NCBI GenBank assembly: GCA_022710975.1
Contig: JAKLGA010000021.1
Span: forward strand, 25,556-89,555
Origin: Myxococcota bacterium
GTDB lineage: Bacteria > Myxococcota > B64-G9
Direction of reading: 5' to 3'
DNA: 64,000 bases
Below are positions 17,801-24,856 of this stretch, one piece after another. The position numbers and the translations under genes are program-made. Every line of letters begins with the position of its first letter. Position 1 is the first letter of the stretch. The notes beneath the pieces were generated by a model. That model was given only the letters and a program-made list of their open reading frames with translations. It was not told the origin of the DNA and did no database searches.

Positions 17801-18436
17801 ATGCGGTCCCTCAAGCTCATGCCCCTGGTGGCGGCCCTGCTGGCGCTCGGCCTGGCGGTCGGCTGCGGCGACGATGGCAACGAGAACCCCACCGTGTTCA
17901 CCTTCATGGAAGGCGCCGTGGCGGACTGCGAGTTCGACGTGGTCAGCTTCCAGATCGGCGCCGGGGCGCCCCAGGAGACGAGCATCAACGGGCTGGCCGT
18001 GGCCGAGCTGACCGGCGCCAACAAGATCGACGCGGACGTGTTCGAGATGGTCACCCGCCGGGGGGTGCGCTTCTCGGCCATCCTGGCCGAGGCCGGGGTG
18101 ACCCAGGCCGACGACACGCCGGTCAACTGCGTGGCGCGGGACGGCTTCGACCCCCTGCGCACCCGGCTCGACAGCGACACCACGAAGCTGCCCACCTTCG
18201 CCTTCCTGCGGGACCACGGGTACGTGTACGTCGGCAGCCCCGGCGACAAGGACCCGCTCTACCCGGAGATGGAGGGCAAGACCCTCATCGTGGACTACGA
18301 CATGACCGGCGACGCCGACGTGCCGGCGTACCTGGGCGGCACGCTCGCCAGCCTGGGCATGTTCCGCTGGAAGATGCTCGAGAAGGTGGACGCGACGCAG
18401 CGTGGGGTGATCGAGATCGACCCGGTCGTGCCCTGA
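17801..18436 (+). CDS. Lipoprotein, possibly sulfite-oxidase-type molybdopterin-binding fold
   Basis: This is a 211-residue lipoprotein (lipobox LAVGC) encoded 29 bp after the TonB receptor, with AGGAGG upstream of its ATG. A stretch near the middle, GVRFSAILAEAGV, followed by NCVARDGFDPL, resembles the G-V-x-L-x-x-L-L-x-x-A-G-V ... A-x-D-G-Y block of small proteins with the oxidoreductase molybdopterin-binding fold, and the C-terminal GKTLIVDYDM...MFRWKMLEKV fits the later strands. The cofactor cysteine cannot be assigned with confidence. Its place between a TonB receptor and a ModE-like regulator makes a molybdenum link plausible. It could instead be a substrate-binding partner of the receptor with no cofactor. 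Export and co-transcription are secure; the fold is tentative. Confidence 0.8.
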   Translation: MRSLKLMPLVAALLALGLAVGCGDDGNENPTVFTFMEGAVADCEFDVVSFQIGAGAPQETSINGLAVAELTGANKIDADVFEMVTRRGVRFSAILAEAGVTQADDTPVNCVARDGFDPLRTRLDSDTTKLPTFAFLRDHGYVYVGSPGDKDPLYPEMEGKTLIVDYDMTGDADVPAYLGGTLASLGMFRWKMLEKVDATQRGVIEIDPVVP

Positions 18437-18446
18437 GCCCGCGCCG

Positions 18447-18839
18447 CTAGCCCCCGCCGCCCTCGAGCGGCGCGGCGAACGCCGCGGCGAAGGCGCCGTC
18501 GGCGAAGCGCCGCACGCGCCCCAGCAGGTCGGCGTAGCGCCCCAGCAGATCTCGTCCCTGCGAGGTCAGCTCGGTGCCCCCCCGCTGGCTGCCGCCCTTG
18601 TGGCGGACCAGGATCGGGTGGCCGATCCCGGCCTCCAGCTTCGCGAGCATGCGCAGCGCCTTCGGGTACGAGAGCTCCATCTCCCGCGCGGCCTCGCGGA
18701 TGGAGCGGTGCCGGTCGATGCCCGCGAGCAGCCAGTACACGCCGATGCCCATGAAGTGCTGGCCCTGGCCGTCCAGGAGGGTGAGCCTCACGTCGATCTG
18801 CAGGGGCGACCCGGTACCCCTCGCGCGCGCGCGCGGCAT
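18447..18839 (-). CDS. ModE-type (LysR-like) winged-helix transcriptional regulator
   Basis: This is a 130-residue DNA-binding protein matching the N-terminal domain of ModE. It contains the helix-turn-helix IDRHRSIREAAREMELSYPK followed by ALRMLAKLEA and the wing HPILVRHKGGSQRGGTELT, then a dimerisation helix LGRYADLLGRVRRFA. The molybdate-binding MOP domains of full ModE are absent, as in many short family members. GAGG precedes the ATG. The gene is convergent with the receptor/lipoprotein pair (10 bp from the lipoprotein stop) and divergent from the next lipoprotein, so it may control one or both. Which effector it senses is unknown; molybdate or an oxyanion is the family-based guess. Confidence 0.88.
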   Translation of the reverse strand: MPRARARGTGSPLQIDVRLTLLDGQGQHFMGIGVYWLLAGIDRHRSIREAAREMELSYPKALRMLAKLEAGIGHPILVRHKGGSQRGGTELTSQGRDLLGRYADLLGRVRRFADGAFAAAFAAPLEGGGG

Positions 18840-18930
18840 GGTGCCTCGACCTCCGGCCTCAGGCTACACCCTCGGCCCCGTTTGGAGCTAGGATACTCCC
18901 AGACGGCACCTGTCGCCGGGGAGGTGGACG

Positions 18931-19473
18931 ATGATCCGCTGGCTGCGCAGGTCGTGGGTGTGCTTCGGGCTCGGCGCCTCGCTGTTCGTGCTGGCCGGGT
19001 GCGGGGGCGGGGAGACGCTGGGCGACCCGCCCGAGTCGGTGGTCGTGGATCTGGTGGTCGCCCTGTCCGCGCCCGTGGACGGCGTGGTCACCGCGGATCT
19101 GCGCGACCGCGCGGACGTGACGCTCGAGGTGGGCACCGCGCGCGGGGATCTGTGGCGCGACATGCTGCAGCACTCCCTGGACAACACGCGCCCGGTGTAC
19201 CTGGAGCTCGAGCCCGAGACCCGGCGCATCCAGGACCTCGAGCTGCCGTACGTGAGCCCGGCGCACTCCGTGGACGAGACGGCCGAGGGCGCGGAGGTGC
19301 AGCTCATCTACTCCGCCGCCATCCACTTCCTCTACCTGACCCAGCCGAAGTACCAGGCGATGCTCGCGCTGCTGCAGGACTCGGTCACCAGCGGCGCCAG
19401 CCTGGTGGTCTCGGAGAAGGACCAGGTGGGGATCGTGGACGTCCGGCCGGACACCTTCAGCGCCACGCCCTGA
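18931..19473 (+). CDS. Small lipoprotein of unknown function
   Basis: This is a 180-residue lipoprotein with signal sequence and lipobox FVLAGC, followed by a mixed alpha/beta domain without a motif I recognise. Segments such as VVVDLVVALSAPVDGVVTADL and EVQLIYSAAIHFLYL suggest beta strands and a helix. GGGGAGG lies upstream of the ATG. It is divergent from the ModE-type regulator, with only about 90 bp between the two starts, so it may be under its control. It precedes the propeller gene by 35 bp on the same strand and may be co-transcribed with it. No function can be assigned. Confidence 0.8.
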   Translation: MIRWLRRSWVCFGLGASLFVLAGCGGGETLGDPPESVVVDLVVALSAPVDGVVTADLRDRADVTLEVGTARGDLWRDMLQHSLDNTRPVYLELEPETRRIQDLELPYVSPAHSVDETAEGAEVQLIYSAAIHFLYLTQPKYQAMLALLQDSVTSGASLVVSEKDQVGIVDVRPDTFSATP

Positions 19474-19508
19474 GCCTGTCCGCTCCGGAAGCCCCCGGGA
19501 GGTGCGTC

Positions 19509-20315
19509 ATGTTCGCCAGGCTGCCCTCGCTGCCGGGTCTGCTGGTGACGATCCTGTCGAGCTCCGCCCTGGCCGGGCCCCCGGTGGCCCTCGAGGCGGT
19601 GCGGACGCTCGAGGGCGGGGGGCGGTTCCTGGTCGGCCCGCGCTGGTCGCCCGACGGCCGCCTGCTGCTGGCCTCGGGCCGCGGCGGGCACGGGCTGTTC
19701 ACCCTGTCGGAGGCCGGCGACCTCCTGGAGGAGCTCGCGCCGGCCTCGCCCGCGGCGGCCGGCTGGACGCCGGACGGGCGCGTGGACGCGGCGCGGCCCG
19801 CGCTGGATGAGTCCGGGCAGGAGTGGATCACGGCCGGCTCCAGCGTGCTCGTGTTCGCGGAGTACACCGGGCGGCTGGCCGTGCTCCGGCCCTGGGGGGT
19901 CCAGGTGCTGGCGGAGGGGGCCTGGGACGTGCGGCCGTCGCCCGACGGACGCCTGGTGGCCTTCTGCCTCGGGCACCTCAGCGCGCCGGCCCTGGTCGTC
20001 GCGGACCTGGCCGGCGGGGCGAGCTGGCGGCTCCCGGGCGCCCACCCGGCCTGGGCCCCGGACGGCTCCGGGCTGGTGTTCGCCCGGCCCGTGGCCGGAA
20101 CCGAGCGCGCCCCCGGGCCCTCCGCGGACGCGCCGTTCGCCTCCTCGGCGCTGGTGTGGTGGTCGGCCGCGGACGGGTCGCAGACCGAGCTGTGGTCCTC
20201 GGGCCTGCCCTTCCAGCCCGCCTTCTCCGCCGACGGCGGCAGGCTGGCCTGGAGCGACTGGGCCAGCGGCCGGCTGCTGGTGGGCCGCCTGCGGCGGCCG
20301 GGGGTGCGGCCATGA
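19509..20315 (+). CDS. Exported TolB-like beta-propeller protein
   Basis: This is a 268-residue protein with a signal peptide (SSSALAG) and repeated propeller blades: GPRWSPDGRLLLASG, AAGWTPDGRV, DVRPSPDGRLVAFCLG, HPAWAPDGSGLVFA and PAFSADGGRLAWSDW. The W/F-S-P-D-G-x-x-L/I pattern is that of TolB/WD40-like PD40 repeats, giving about five or six blades. Such proteins usually bind peptides or other proteins in the periplasm. GGGAGGTGCGTC precedes the ATG. Its TGA overlaps the ATG of the CHAP amidase gene (ATGA), so the two are translationally coupled and probably act together at the cell wall or surface. Confidence 0.86.
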   Translation: MFARLPSLPGLLVTILSSSALAGPPVALEAVRTLEGGGRFLVGPRWSPDGRLLLASGRGGHGLFTLSEAGDLLEELAPASPAAAGWTPDGRVDAARPALDESGQEWITAGSSVLVFAEYTGRLAVLRPWGVQVLAEGAWDVRPSPDGRLVAFCLGHLSAPALVVADLAGGASWRLPGAHPAWAPDGSGLVFARPVAGTERAPGPSADAPFASSALVWWSAADGSQTELWSSGLPFQPAFSADGGRLAWSDWASGRLLVGRLRRPGVRP

Positions 20316-21958
20316 GCCGCGCCTGCCTGGCCGCCCTGGCGCTGCTCGGGATCGGGCTGCTGCCCGCGTCCGCCCGGGCGGCGTACGAGTGCGGCGGCGA
20401 GTACGACAACTGCGACTGCGGCGCCGCGACCTTCTGCATCTGCGACGGCACCTGCGGCAACTGCGTCTGGCACGCCTGGCACATGGCCTGCTGCGGCTGG
20501 GGCCGGGCGCTGGAGTGGTGCACCGACGCCCAGTACTGGAACGACCAGGCCCAGAGCCGCGGCTACCCCACCGGGTCCCACTCCCAGGCCAGCTCGATCT
20601 TCGTGTGCGAGCCGTCCGCCACCTGCAGCGAGTGGGGCCACGTGGGCTGGCTGGTGCAGGCCTACGCCGACGGCAGCTTCGACTCCACCGAGCAGTTCTG
20701 GGGCGGGCCCTGCGGCACCCACGACCGCCACCGGGCCGAGAGCTTCGCCACCGGCGGCTTCATCTACGACCCGGACGGCACCCAGCCCGGCCTGGACGAC
20801 GCCTCCTTCGTGTCCGAGACCATCCCGGACGGCACCCACCTGGCGGCCGGGCAGCCCTTCACCAAGCGCTGGACCATGCGCAACGACGGCGACACCACCT
20901 GGACCCAGGCGGACAGCTACCTGTGGGCCTTCGACGGCGAGCAGCAGTTCGGCGCGGCCGAGCAGACCCTGCTGCCCGCGGGCGCCTCGGTGGCGCCGGG
21001 GCAGACCTGGGACTGGGACGTGCCCATGGTGGCGCCGGCCTCGGCCGGCACCTACCGCGGCTACTGGCGCATGGATCGCTACGGCACGGCGCGGTTCGGG
21101 GACCGGGTGTGGGTGGAGATCGTGGTCGACCCCCCGGCGGACGGGGACGGCGACGGCTACCCGGCGGGCGAGGACTGCGACGACGGGGACGGGGCCGTGC
21201 ACCCGGGCGCCGTGGAGACCTGCGGCGACGGGCGGGACGAGGACTGCGACGGGCAGACCGACGAGGGCTGCGCCCCGGCGGACGGGGACGGCGACGGCTA
21301 CCCGGTGGGCGAGGACTGCGACGACGGGGACGGGGCCGTGCACCCGGGCGCCGTGGAGACCTGCGGCGACGGGCGGGACGAGGACTGCGACGGGCAGACC
21401 GACGAGGGCTGCGCCCCGGCGGACGGGGACGGCGACGGCTACCCGGTGGGCGAGGACTGCGACGACGGGGACGGGGCCGTGCACCCGGGCGCCGTGGAGA
21501 CCTGCGAGGACGGGCGGGACGAGGACTGCGACGGGCAGACCGACGAGGGCTGCGGCACCGGCATCGACGCCGACGGCGACGGCTACCCGGACGGCAGCGA
21601 TTGCGATGACGCCGATCCGGACATCCACCCGGGCGCGACGGAGCTCTGCGGCGGGCCGGACAGCGACTGCGATGGCCTCGTGGATCCCGCCGTCCTGGAG
21701 GAGCTGTGCGGCAACCAGCGCGACGACGACTGCGACGGCCTCGTGGACGAGGGTTGCGACGACGGGGGGAGCGGCGACGGAGGGGGCGATGACGGAGGGG
21801 GCGGCGACGGGGGGAACGGCGACGGAGGGGGCGGCGACGGAGGGCTCGAGGAGGGGCCGGCCGGGGGTTGCGGCTGTGGGGCCGCGGGGGCCGGGACTCC
21901 GGGCCTGCTCGGCCTGCTGCTCGCCCTGCTCGCCCTGCGCCGGGTCCGATCCAGGTGA
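20312..21958 (+). CDS. Secreted CHAP-domain amidase with NBR1-Ig-like domain, MopE repeats and MYXO-CTERM-like tail
   Basis: This is a 548-residue exported protein. After the signal peptide (PASARA) comes a CHAP domain: the catalytic Cys is in CGNCVWHAW and the His in SEWGHVGWL, so it probably cleaves peptidoglycan peptides. About 160-265 is an NBR1/Ig-like beta-sandwich (FTKRWTMRNDGDTTW, APASAGTYRGYWRM). Then follow three near-identical 47-residue MopE-type metal-binding repeats (DGDGDGYP-x-GEDCDDGD) and two divergent ones, a Gly/Asp linker, and a C-terminal GCGCGAAGAGTPG, hydrophobic helix and RRVRSR. That end matches the MYXO-CTERM sorting pattern, which leads to surface display after processing. 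The gene is coupled by ATGA overlap to the propeller gene. Confidence 0.93.
   Translation: MSRACLAALALLGIGLLPASARAAYECGGEYDNCDCGAATFCICDGTCGNCVWHAWHMACCGWGRALEWCTDAQYWNDQAQSRGYPTGSHSQASSIFVCEPSATCSEWGHVGWLVQAYADGSFDSTEQFWGGPCGTHDRHRAESFATGGFIYDPDGTQPGLDDASFVSETIPDGTHLAAGQPFTKRWTMRNDGDTTWTQADSYLWAFDGEQQFGAAEQTLLPAGASVAPGQTWDWDVPMVAPASAGTYRGYWRMDRYGTARFGDRVWVEIVVDPPADGDGDGYPAGEDCDDGDGAVHPGAVETCGDGRDEDCDGQTDEGCAPADGDGDGYPVGEDCDDGDGAVHPGAVETCGDGRDEDCDGQTDEGCAPADGDGDGYPVGEDCDDGDGAVHPGAVETCEDGRDEDCDGQTDEGCGTGIDADGDGYPDGSDCDDADPDIHPGATELCGGPDSDCDGLVDPAVLEELCGNQRDDDCDGLVDEGCDDGGSGDGGGDDGGGGDGGNGDGGGGDGGLEEGPAGGCGCGAAGAGTPGLLGLLLALLALRRVRSR
21137..21556 (+). repeat. Three tandem 141-bp repeats inside the CHAP amidase gene
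   Basis: The units start at 21137, 21278 and 21419 and differ at only a few bases, each coding for 47 residues of a MopE-type Asp/Cys-rich motif. The near-identity at third codon positions means recent duplication or gene conversion, so copy number may vary between strains and the assembly could collapse here. Two more divergent units follow to about 21750. Confidence 0.9.
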
Positions 21959-21959
21959 G

Positions 21960-21979
21960 CGCGGGTGCTCCCACCCGCG
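21960..21979 (+). terminator. Hairpin after the CHAP amidase gene
   Basis: GCGGGTG and CACCCGC pair around a CTCC loop right after the stop codon, with a further C-G pair at the base. An almost identical hairpin (GCGGGTG-CCATC-CACCCGC) follows the stop at 26032, and both are followed by the same larger repeat, so this is part of a shared end module. No T-run is present. Confidence 0.5.
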
Positions 21980-22044
21980 AGCGCTCGCCCCGCCCGCAGT
22001 GACCTCTCGTACCACCGAAGTGCCGTGATGCGGGACAGCTCCGC

Positions 22045-22117
22045 TGCTCCGTCGCTCCGTGGGTCTCCTCCGGCTCGGGCGGTTGAGGAGAAACCGCCCC
22101 TCGCCCGAGGAGACCCA
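22045..22117. repeat. Dispersed long-hairpin repeat, copy 1
   Basis: A 73-bp unit forms an imperfect hairpin: the left arm GTGGGTCTCCTC...CGGGCGGTT pairs with AACCGCCC...GAGGAGACCCA around a short GAGGAGA loop. It is repeated almost exactly at 22128 and again near 26090. All copies lie in non-coding DNA downstream of genes. Confidence 0.85.
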
Positions 22118-22127
22118 TCCCGTGCTC

Positions 22128-22225
22128 TGCTCCGTCGCTCCGTGGGTCTCCTCCGGCTCGGGCGGTTGAGGAAAAACCGCCCCTCGCCCGAGGAGACCCA
22201 CTCCGCTAGGTCTCCCCCTCCGGGC
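22128..22225. repeat. Dispersed long-hairpin repeat, copy 2
   Basis: This is the second copy, in direct orientation 83 bp after the first; the first 73 bases match copy 1 almost perfectly. The match with copy 3 extends further right, through GGTCTCCCC-CTCCGGGCT. Two tandem copies at one site and a third 4 kb away suggest a mobile REP/MITE-like unit. Confidence 0.85.
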
Positions 22226-22229
22226 TTCA

Positions 22230-22263
22230 GGGCCCTTCGGCTTCTACCCTCGATGAAATGCCC
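22230..22263. repeat. Fragment of a second dispersed repeat family
   Basis: GGGCCCTTCGGCTT-C-TACCCTCG followed by ATGAAATGCC is a diverged match to the start of the 76-bp repeats at 23589 and 24544. It sits directly after the hairpin repeat pair. The rest of the 490-bp gene-free stretch up to 22450 shows only a TAATAT box near 22398 that may be the -10 of the next gene. Confidence 0.45.
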
Positions 22264-22450
22264 TGAGCGGACCAGGTTTCCAAGCGCCGAAGTGCCAGGT
22301 TTCCAAGCGCCCCAGCGTTCGGGTGCCGGGCGTACTCGACACCCCGAGAAGCGAGACCGATAAGCCCCAGGGCCTTCTCCGGGGAGTCCTTTCCGGGTAA
22401 TATCAGGTGATTCGTCCGCTGGCCTGGAAGCGGGGCTCGGGAGGTGGGTC

Positions 22451-23572
22451 ATGCGCAGGCGCTGGTCCGACGCCACCCGGCGAGTTGTCTGGCTCGTGCT
22501 CGCCTGCCTCGCCGTGGCCTGCGACGGGGGCGGGGGGACGCCCGACGGGTCCAGCGGGGACGGGGGCGCGGATGGAGATGTGGACGGAGCCTTGGATGGG
22601 AGCGGGGACGGGGACGGGGACGGAGACGCGGAGGTCCAGCGCTGCGCGACCCGGGAGGACTGCGCGGGCTGTCTGGTGTGCAAGGACCAGGAGTGCGTGG
22701 CCGAGCCGGCGGTGTGCGTCGGAGACCTGGACTGCTGCCTGGGACGGCGCTGCAACTTCGGCGCCTGCCTGCCCGAGCCGACCCACTGCGCGACCGACGC
22801 CGACTGCGCTGATCCGTGGTTCCCGCGCTGCGTGGGCGGGACCTGCCAGCAGGATCCGAACGAGTGCGTCTCGGACGCGGACTGTCAGGCCGGGCACGTG
22901 TGCGTCGGCAGGATCTGCGTGACCCCCTGCAGCCCCCAGACCTGCGAGCTCGGCCAGTGGTGCGACCACCGCGGGGTCTGCGTCCCAGGCTGCGACGCTG
23001 ACGACGACTGCCTTCCGCCCGACACCTGCGACTACTCGCTCCACGCCTGCGGCCAGACCGACTGCTGCGGCAACGCCTGCGCCCCGGACAGCCAGTACTG
23101 CGACCCGCGCGCCTGCGAGTGCGGGCAGCGGTGCGAGGCCTCGCCGGGCTGCGAGGTCAACCAGCGCTGCTGCCCGGGTGCCTACCCATGCGATCTGACC
23201 ACCGGACGGTGCACCTGCACCGCGGACTCCTGCCCGGAGGGCAAGAGCTGCGAGCCGGTCACCGGAGCGTGCCTCCCGCCCGATGCCATCTGCGACCCTC
23301 CCTGCTCGCCGCCGAGCGTCTGCGTCGACAACGCGTGCGTACCCCACGAAGAGCCTGGCGGCCCGTGCTTCGTCGACTCCGAGTGCGACGCCACCCAGGG
23401 GTACCTGTGCGACAGCGCGGTGGGCTGCGCCGAGTGCGTCGCGGAGGACCCGGCCTTCACGCCCGAGTTCGTGTGCCGGGTGGAGTGCTCGCTGGTCACG
23501 CGCGAGTGCAGCCACCCGGCCTACACCTGCAAGCTCCGCCGCCCGGGTCCGACGGGCCTGTGCGTCCCGTGA
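22451..23572 (+). CDS. Cysteine-rich lipoprotein
   Basis: This is a 373-residue lipoprotein (lipobox LAVAC, Cys24) with a Gly/Asp-rich flexible linker (25-60) and then about 300 residues with dozens of cysteines in short repeats such as CATDADCADPWFPRCVGGTC and CVSDADCQAGHVCVGRIC. The pattern C-x-x-D-x-D-C-x-x-x-x-x-C-x-x-x-x-C resembles the disulfide-knotted repeats seen in many myxobacterial surface lipoproteins and, loosely, EGF/Dickkopf-like modules. No catalytic motif is seen; binding or structural roles at the surface are likely. GAGGTGGGTC precedes the ATG. The gene stands alone, with repeat-containing spacers on both sides. Confidence 0.88.
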   Translation: MRRRWSDATRRVVWLVLACLAVACDGGGGTPDGSSGDGGADGDVDGALDGSGDGDGDGDAEVQRCATREDCAGCLVCKDQECVAEPAVCVGDLDCCLGRRCNFGACLPEPTHCATDADCADPWFPRCVGGTCQQDPNECVSDADCQAGHVCVGRICVTPCSPQTCELGQWCDHRGVCVPGCDADDDCLPPDTCDYSLHACGQTDCCGNACAPDSQYCDPRACECGQRCEASPGCEVNQRCCPGAYPCDLTTGRCTCTADSCPEGKSCEPVTGACLPPDAICDPPCSPPSVCVDNACVPHEEPGGPCFVDSECDATQGYLCDSAVGCAECVAEDPAFTPEFVCRVECSLVTRECSHPAYTCKLRRPGPTGLCVP

Positions 23573-23588
23573 GGGGCGCTCCGCCTCT

Positions 23589-23664
23589 CCTGGCACCGCG
23601 GCCCTTCGGCTTACCCCCTCGCAGAATGTCCTGGTTGGATGAGCATGGGCGACCGGCAAGCGCC
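23589..23664. repeat. Dispersed 76-bp repeat, copy B
   Basis: This unit, starting CCTGGCACCGCGGCCCTTCG and ending GGCAAGCGCC, lies 17 bp after the stop of the Cys-rich lipoprotein gene. It matches copy C at 24544 over its whole length, including CCCTCGCAGAATGTCC in the middle. It is not coding in either copy. Confidence 0.75.
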
Positions 23665-23758
23665 CGGCCCTGCGCTCATCGGGGCAGGCCTTGTCGGCTG
23701 CGGCCGGCGCTGGTAGGCTCGGAGTTGCAGACGGCATCGCACCATGGAGGTCGGGGAC

Positions 23759-24382
23759 ATGCGGGGATTCGGGATTCTCGCGCTGGTTGCACTGGCGCTC
23801 TTCTTGTGCCCCGGTGCCCAGGCCGTTGGGGACGCGGGCATCGGGCCCTGCTGGTCGGAGTGCTGTTTCGGCACGAGCAACCTGAACAGGGCCGTGGCCC
23901 AGGCCGAGGTGACGGCTGTCCGGGCCCAGGGCGTCAGCATCCGCCTGCTCGAGACTCCAATCTACTGCGAGGGGGGCGTGTCCTGCTCGCCCTCGGACTT
24001 CCCGGCGGAACTCGCGTGGGGCGGGGGCAGTTGCCCGCTGCAGTGCGGGGAGTGCGAGCAGCTGGCCGTCGGAACGATAGGTTTCTTCCTGCTCGAGGAG
24101 CCCACGGGCTGCCTGCACCGCGTGCTCCCCGTCAACGCGGAGGAGGTGGGCTGCGGCAGGTACGACTCGGACGTGCCGATCGCCTTCGCCCTGGAACAGG
24201 CGCTGCGCGGACCCGCCGTGTGCGACGAGACCTACCGGCAGGCCGGCTACCTGGACGAGTGCGGCACGGGCGACGATGACCAGGACGGCTGCGCCCAGGC
24301 GGGTCTGAGCGGGGGCATCGTGTTGGTGGTCCTGGTGCTCGGGCTGGGCTGGTTCGCCCACAGGAGGCGCGGGGCATGCTGA
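23759..24382 (+). CDS. Exported protein with C-terminal membrane anchor
   Basis: This is a 207-residue protein with a signal peptide (LFLCPGAQA), a Cys-containing ectodomain (CWSECCFGTSN, YCEGGVSCSPSDFP, CPLQCGECEQL) and a C-terminal hydrophobic helix GIVLVVLVLGLGWF followed by AHRRRGAC. The Gly-helix-Arg tail resembles simple C-terminal sorting or anchor signals. The many cysteines suggest disulfides in an extracytoplasmic domain. I chose ATG 23759, which has GGAGG eight bases upstream; an ATG 15 bases earlier would give the same frame, but GGAGG overlaps it. Its stop overlaps the start of a possible 26-residue reading frame. I do not recognise the family. Confidence 0.82.
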   Translation: MRGFGILALVALALFLCPGAQAVGDAGIGPCWSECCFGTSNLNRAVAQAEVTAVRAQGVSIRLLETPIYCEGGVSCSPSDFPAELAWGGGSCPLQCGECEQLAVGTIGFFLLEEPTGCLHRVLPVNAEEVGCGRYDSDVPIAFALEQALRGPAVCDETYRQAGYLDECGTGDDDQDGCAQAGLSGGIVLVVLVLGLGWFAHRRRGAC

Positions 24383-24456
24383 GAACTCGATGTGTCGCGT
24401 GGCTGGGACTGGCGCTGTCTGCCGTAACGGGACTCTCCGGCCTCTTCTGGCTCTAG
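24376..24456 (+). CDS. Possible 26-residue hydrophobic peptide or truncated gene start
   Basis: An ATG overlaps the TGA of the preceding gene by seven bases and opens 26 codons, MLRTRCVAWLGLALSAV followed by TGLSGLFWL and TAG. It reads exactly like a signal peptide or a single membrane helix (two Arg, then a hydrophobic core). AGGAGG lies about ten bases upstream. It may be a small coupled membrane peptide, or the first codons of an exported protein gene cut off when the repeat-bearing spacer behind it formed. Chance is also possible at this length. Confidence 0.33.
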   Translation: MLRTRCVAWLGLALSAVTGLSGLFWL

Positions 24457-24503
24457 GGCTGCGGCGGCCCCCGGTTCGCAGGTGCCAGCCGTCCGCGAGC
24501 GGA

Positions 24504-24536
24504 GGTCAGCTCAGGCCGACGATTCGTCGGCTGACC
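24504..24536. terminator. Nested hairpin in the 24.5 kb spacer
   Basis: GGTCAGC and GCTGACC enclose a second perfect inverted repeat, CCGACGA-T-TCGTCGG. It lies 47 bp after the TAG of the small frame, so it could end transcription of the preceding gene. No T-run follows. Confidence 0.4.
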
Positions 24537-24543
24537 CTCCGTG

Positions 24544-24619
24544 CCTGGCTCCGCGGCCCTTCGGCGTCCTCCCTCGCAGAATGTCCGGAGCGGGTGCACA
24601 TGGACGCTCGGCAAACGCC
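24544..24619. repeat. Dispersed 76-bp repeat, copy C
   Basis: This is the same unit as at 23589 (CCTGGCTCCGCGGCCCTTCG ... GGCAAACGCC), in the same orientation. The flanking 400-bp stretch between 24457 and 24856 otherwise contains only the nested hairpin and the leader of the next gene; I see no gene in it. Confidence 0.75.
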
Positions 24620-24856
24620 TCTGCCACCAGGGGGCCAGGCTCTGGTCGCGGTGCCGCCCGTCCGCACCGGTATCCGTAGCTACGGCTGCGGCTGGGACTG
24701 GACCGGGCCGCTCGCGAGCGCCACCTGCCCCGTGGCGGCCCCAGGCTCCGCTCCGTAACCTGGGGACCGGCTCGGCCGACCGACGGCCGGGCGAGGGTGA
24801 CCTCGGGGGTGAGCCCTGGAGAGTCCCCCTCGATCCCCACAGGGCGAGGAGGACGA

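Noticed and set aside
21137..21556. CRISPR-like array
   Set aside because: The regular repeats have no unique spacers and are translated in frame as protein repeats.
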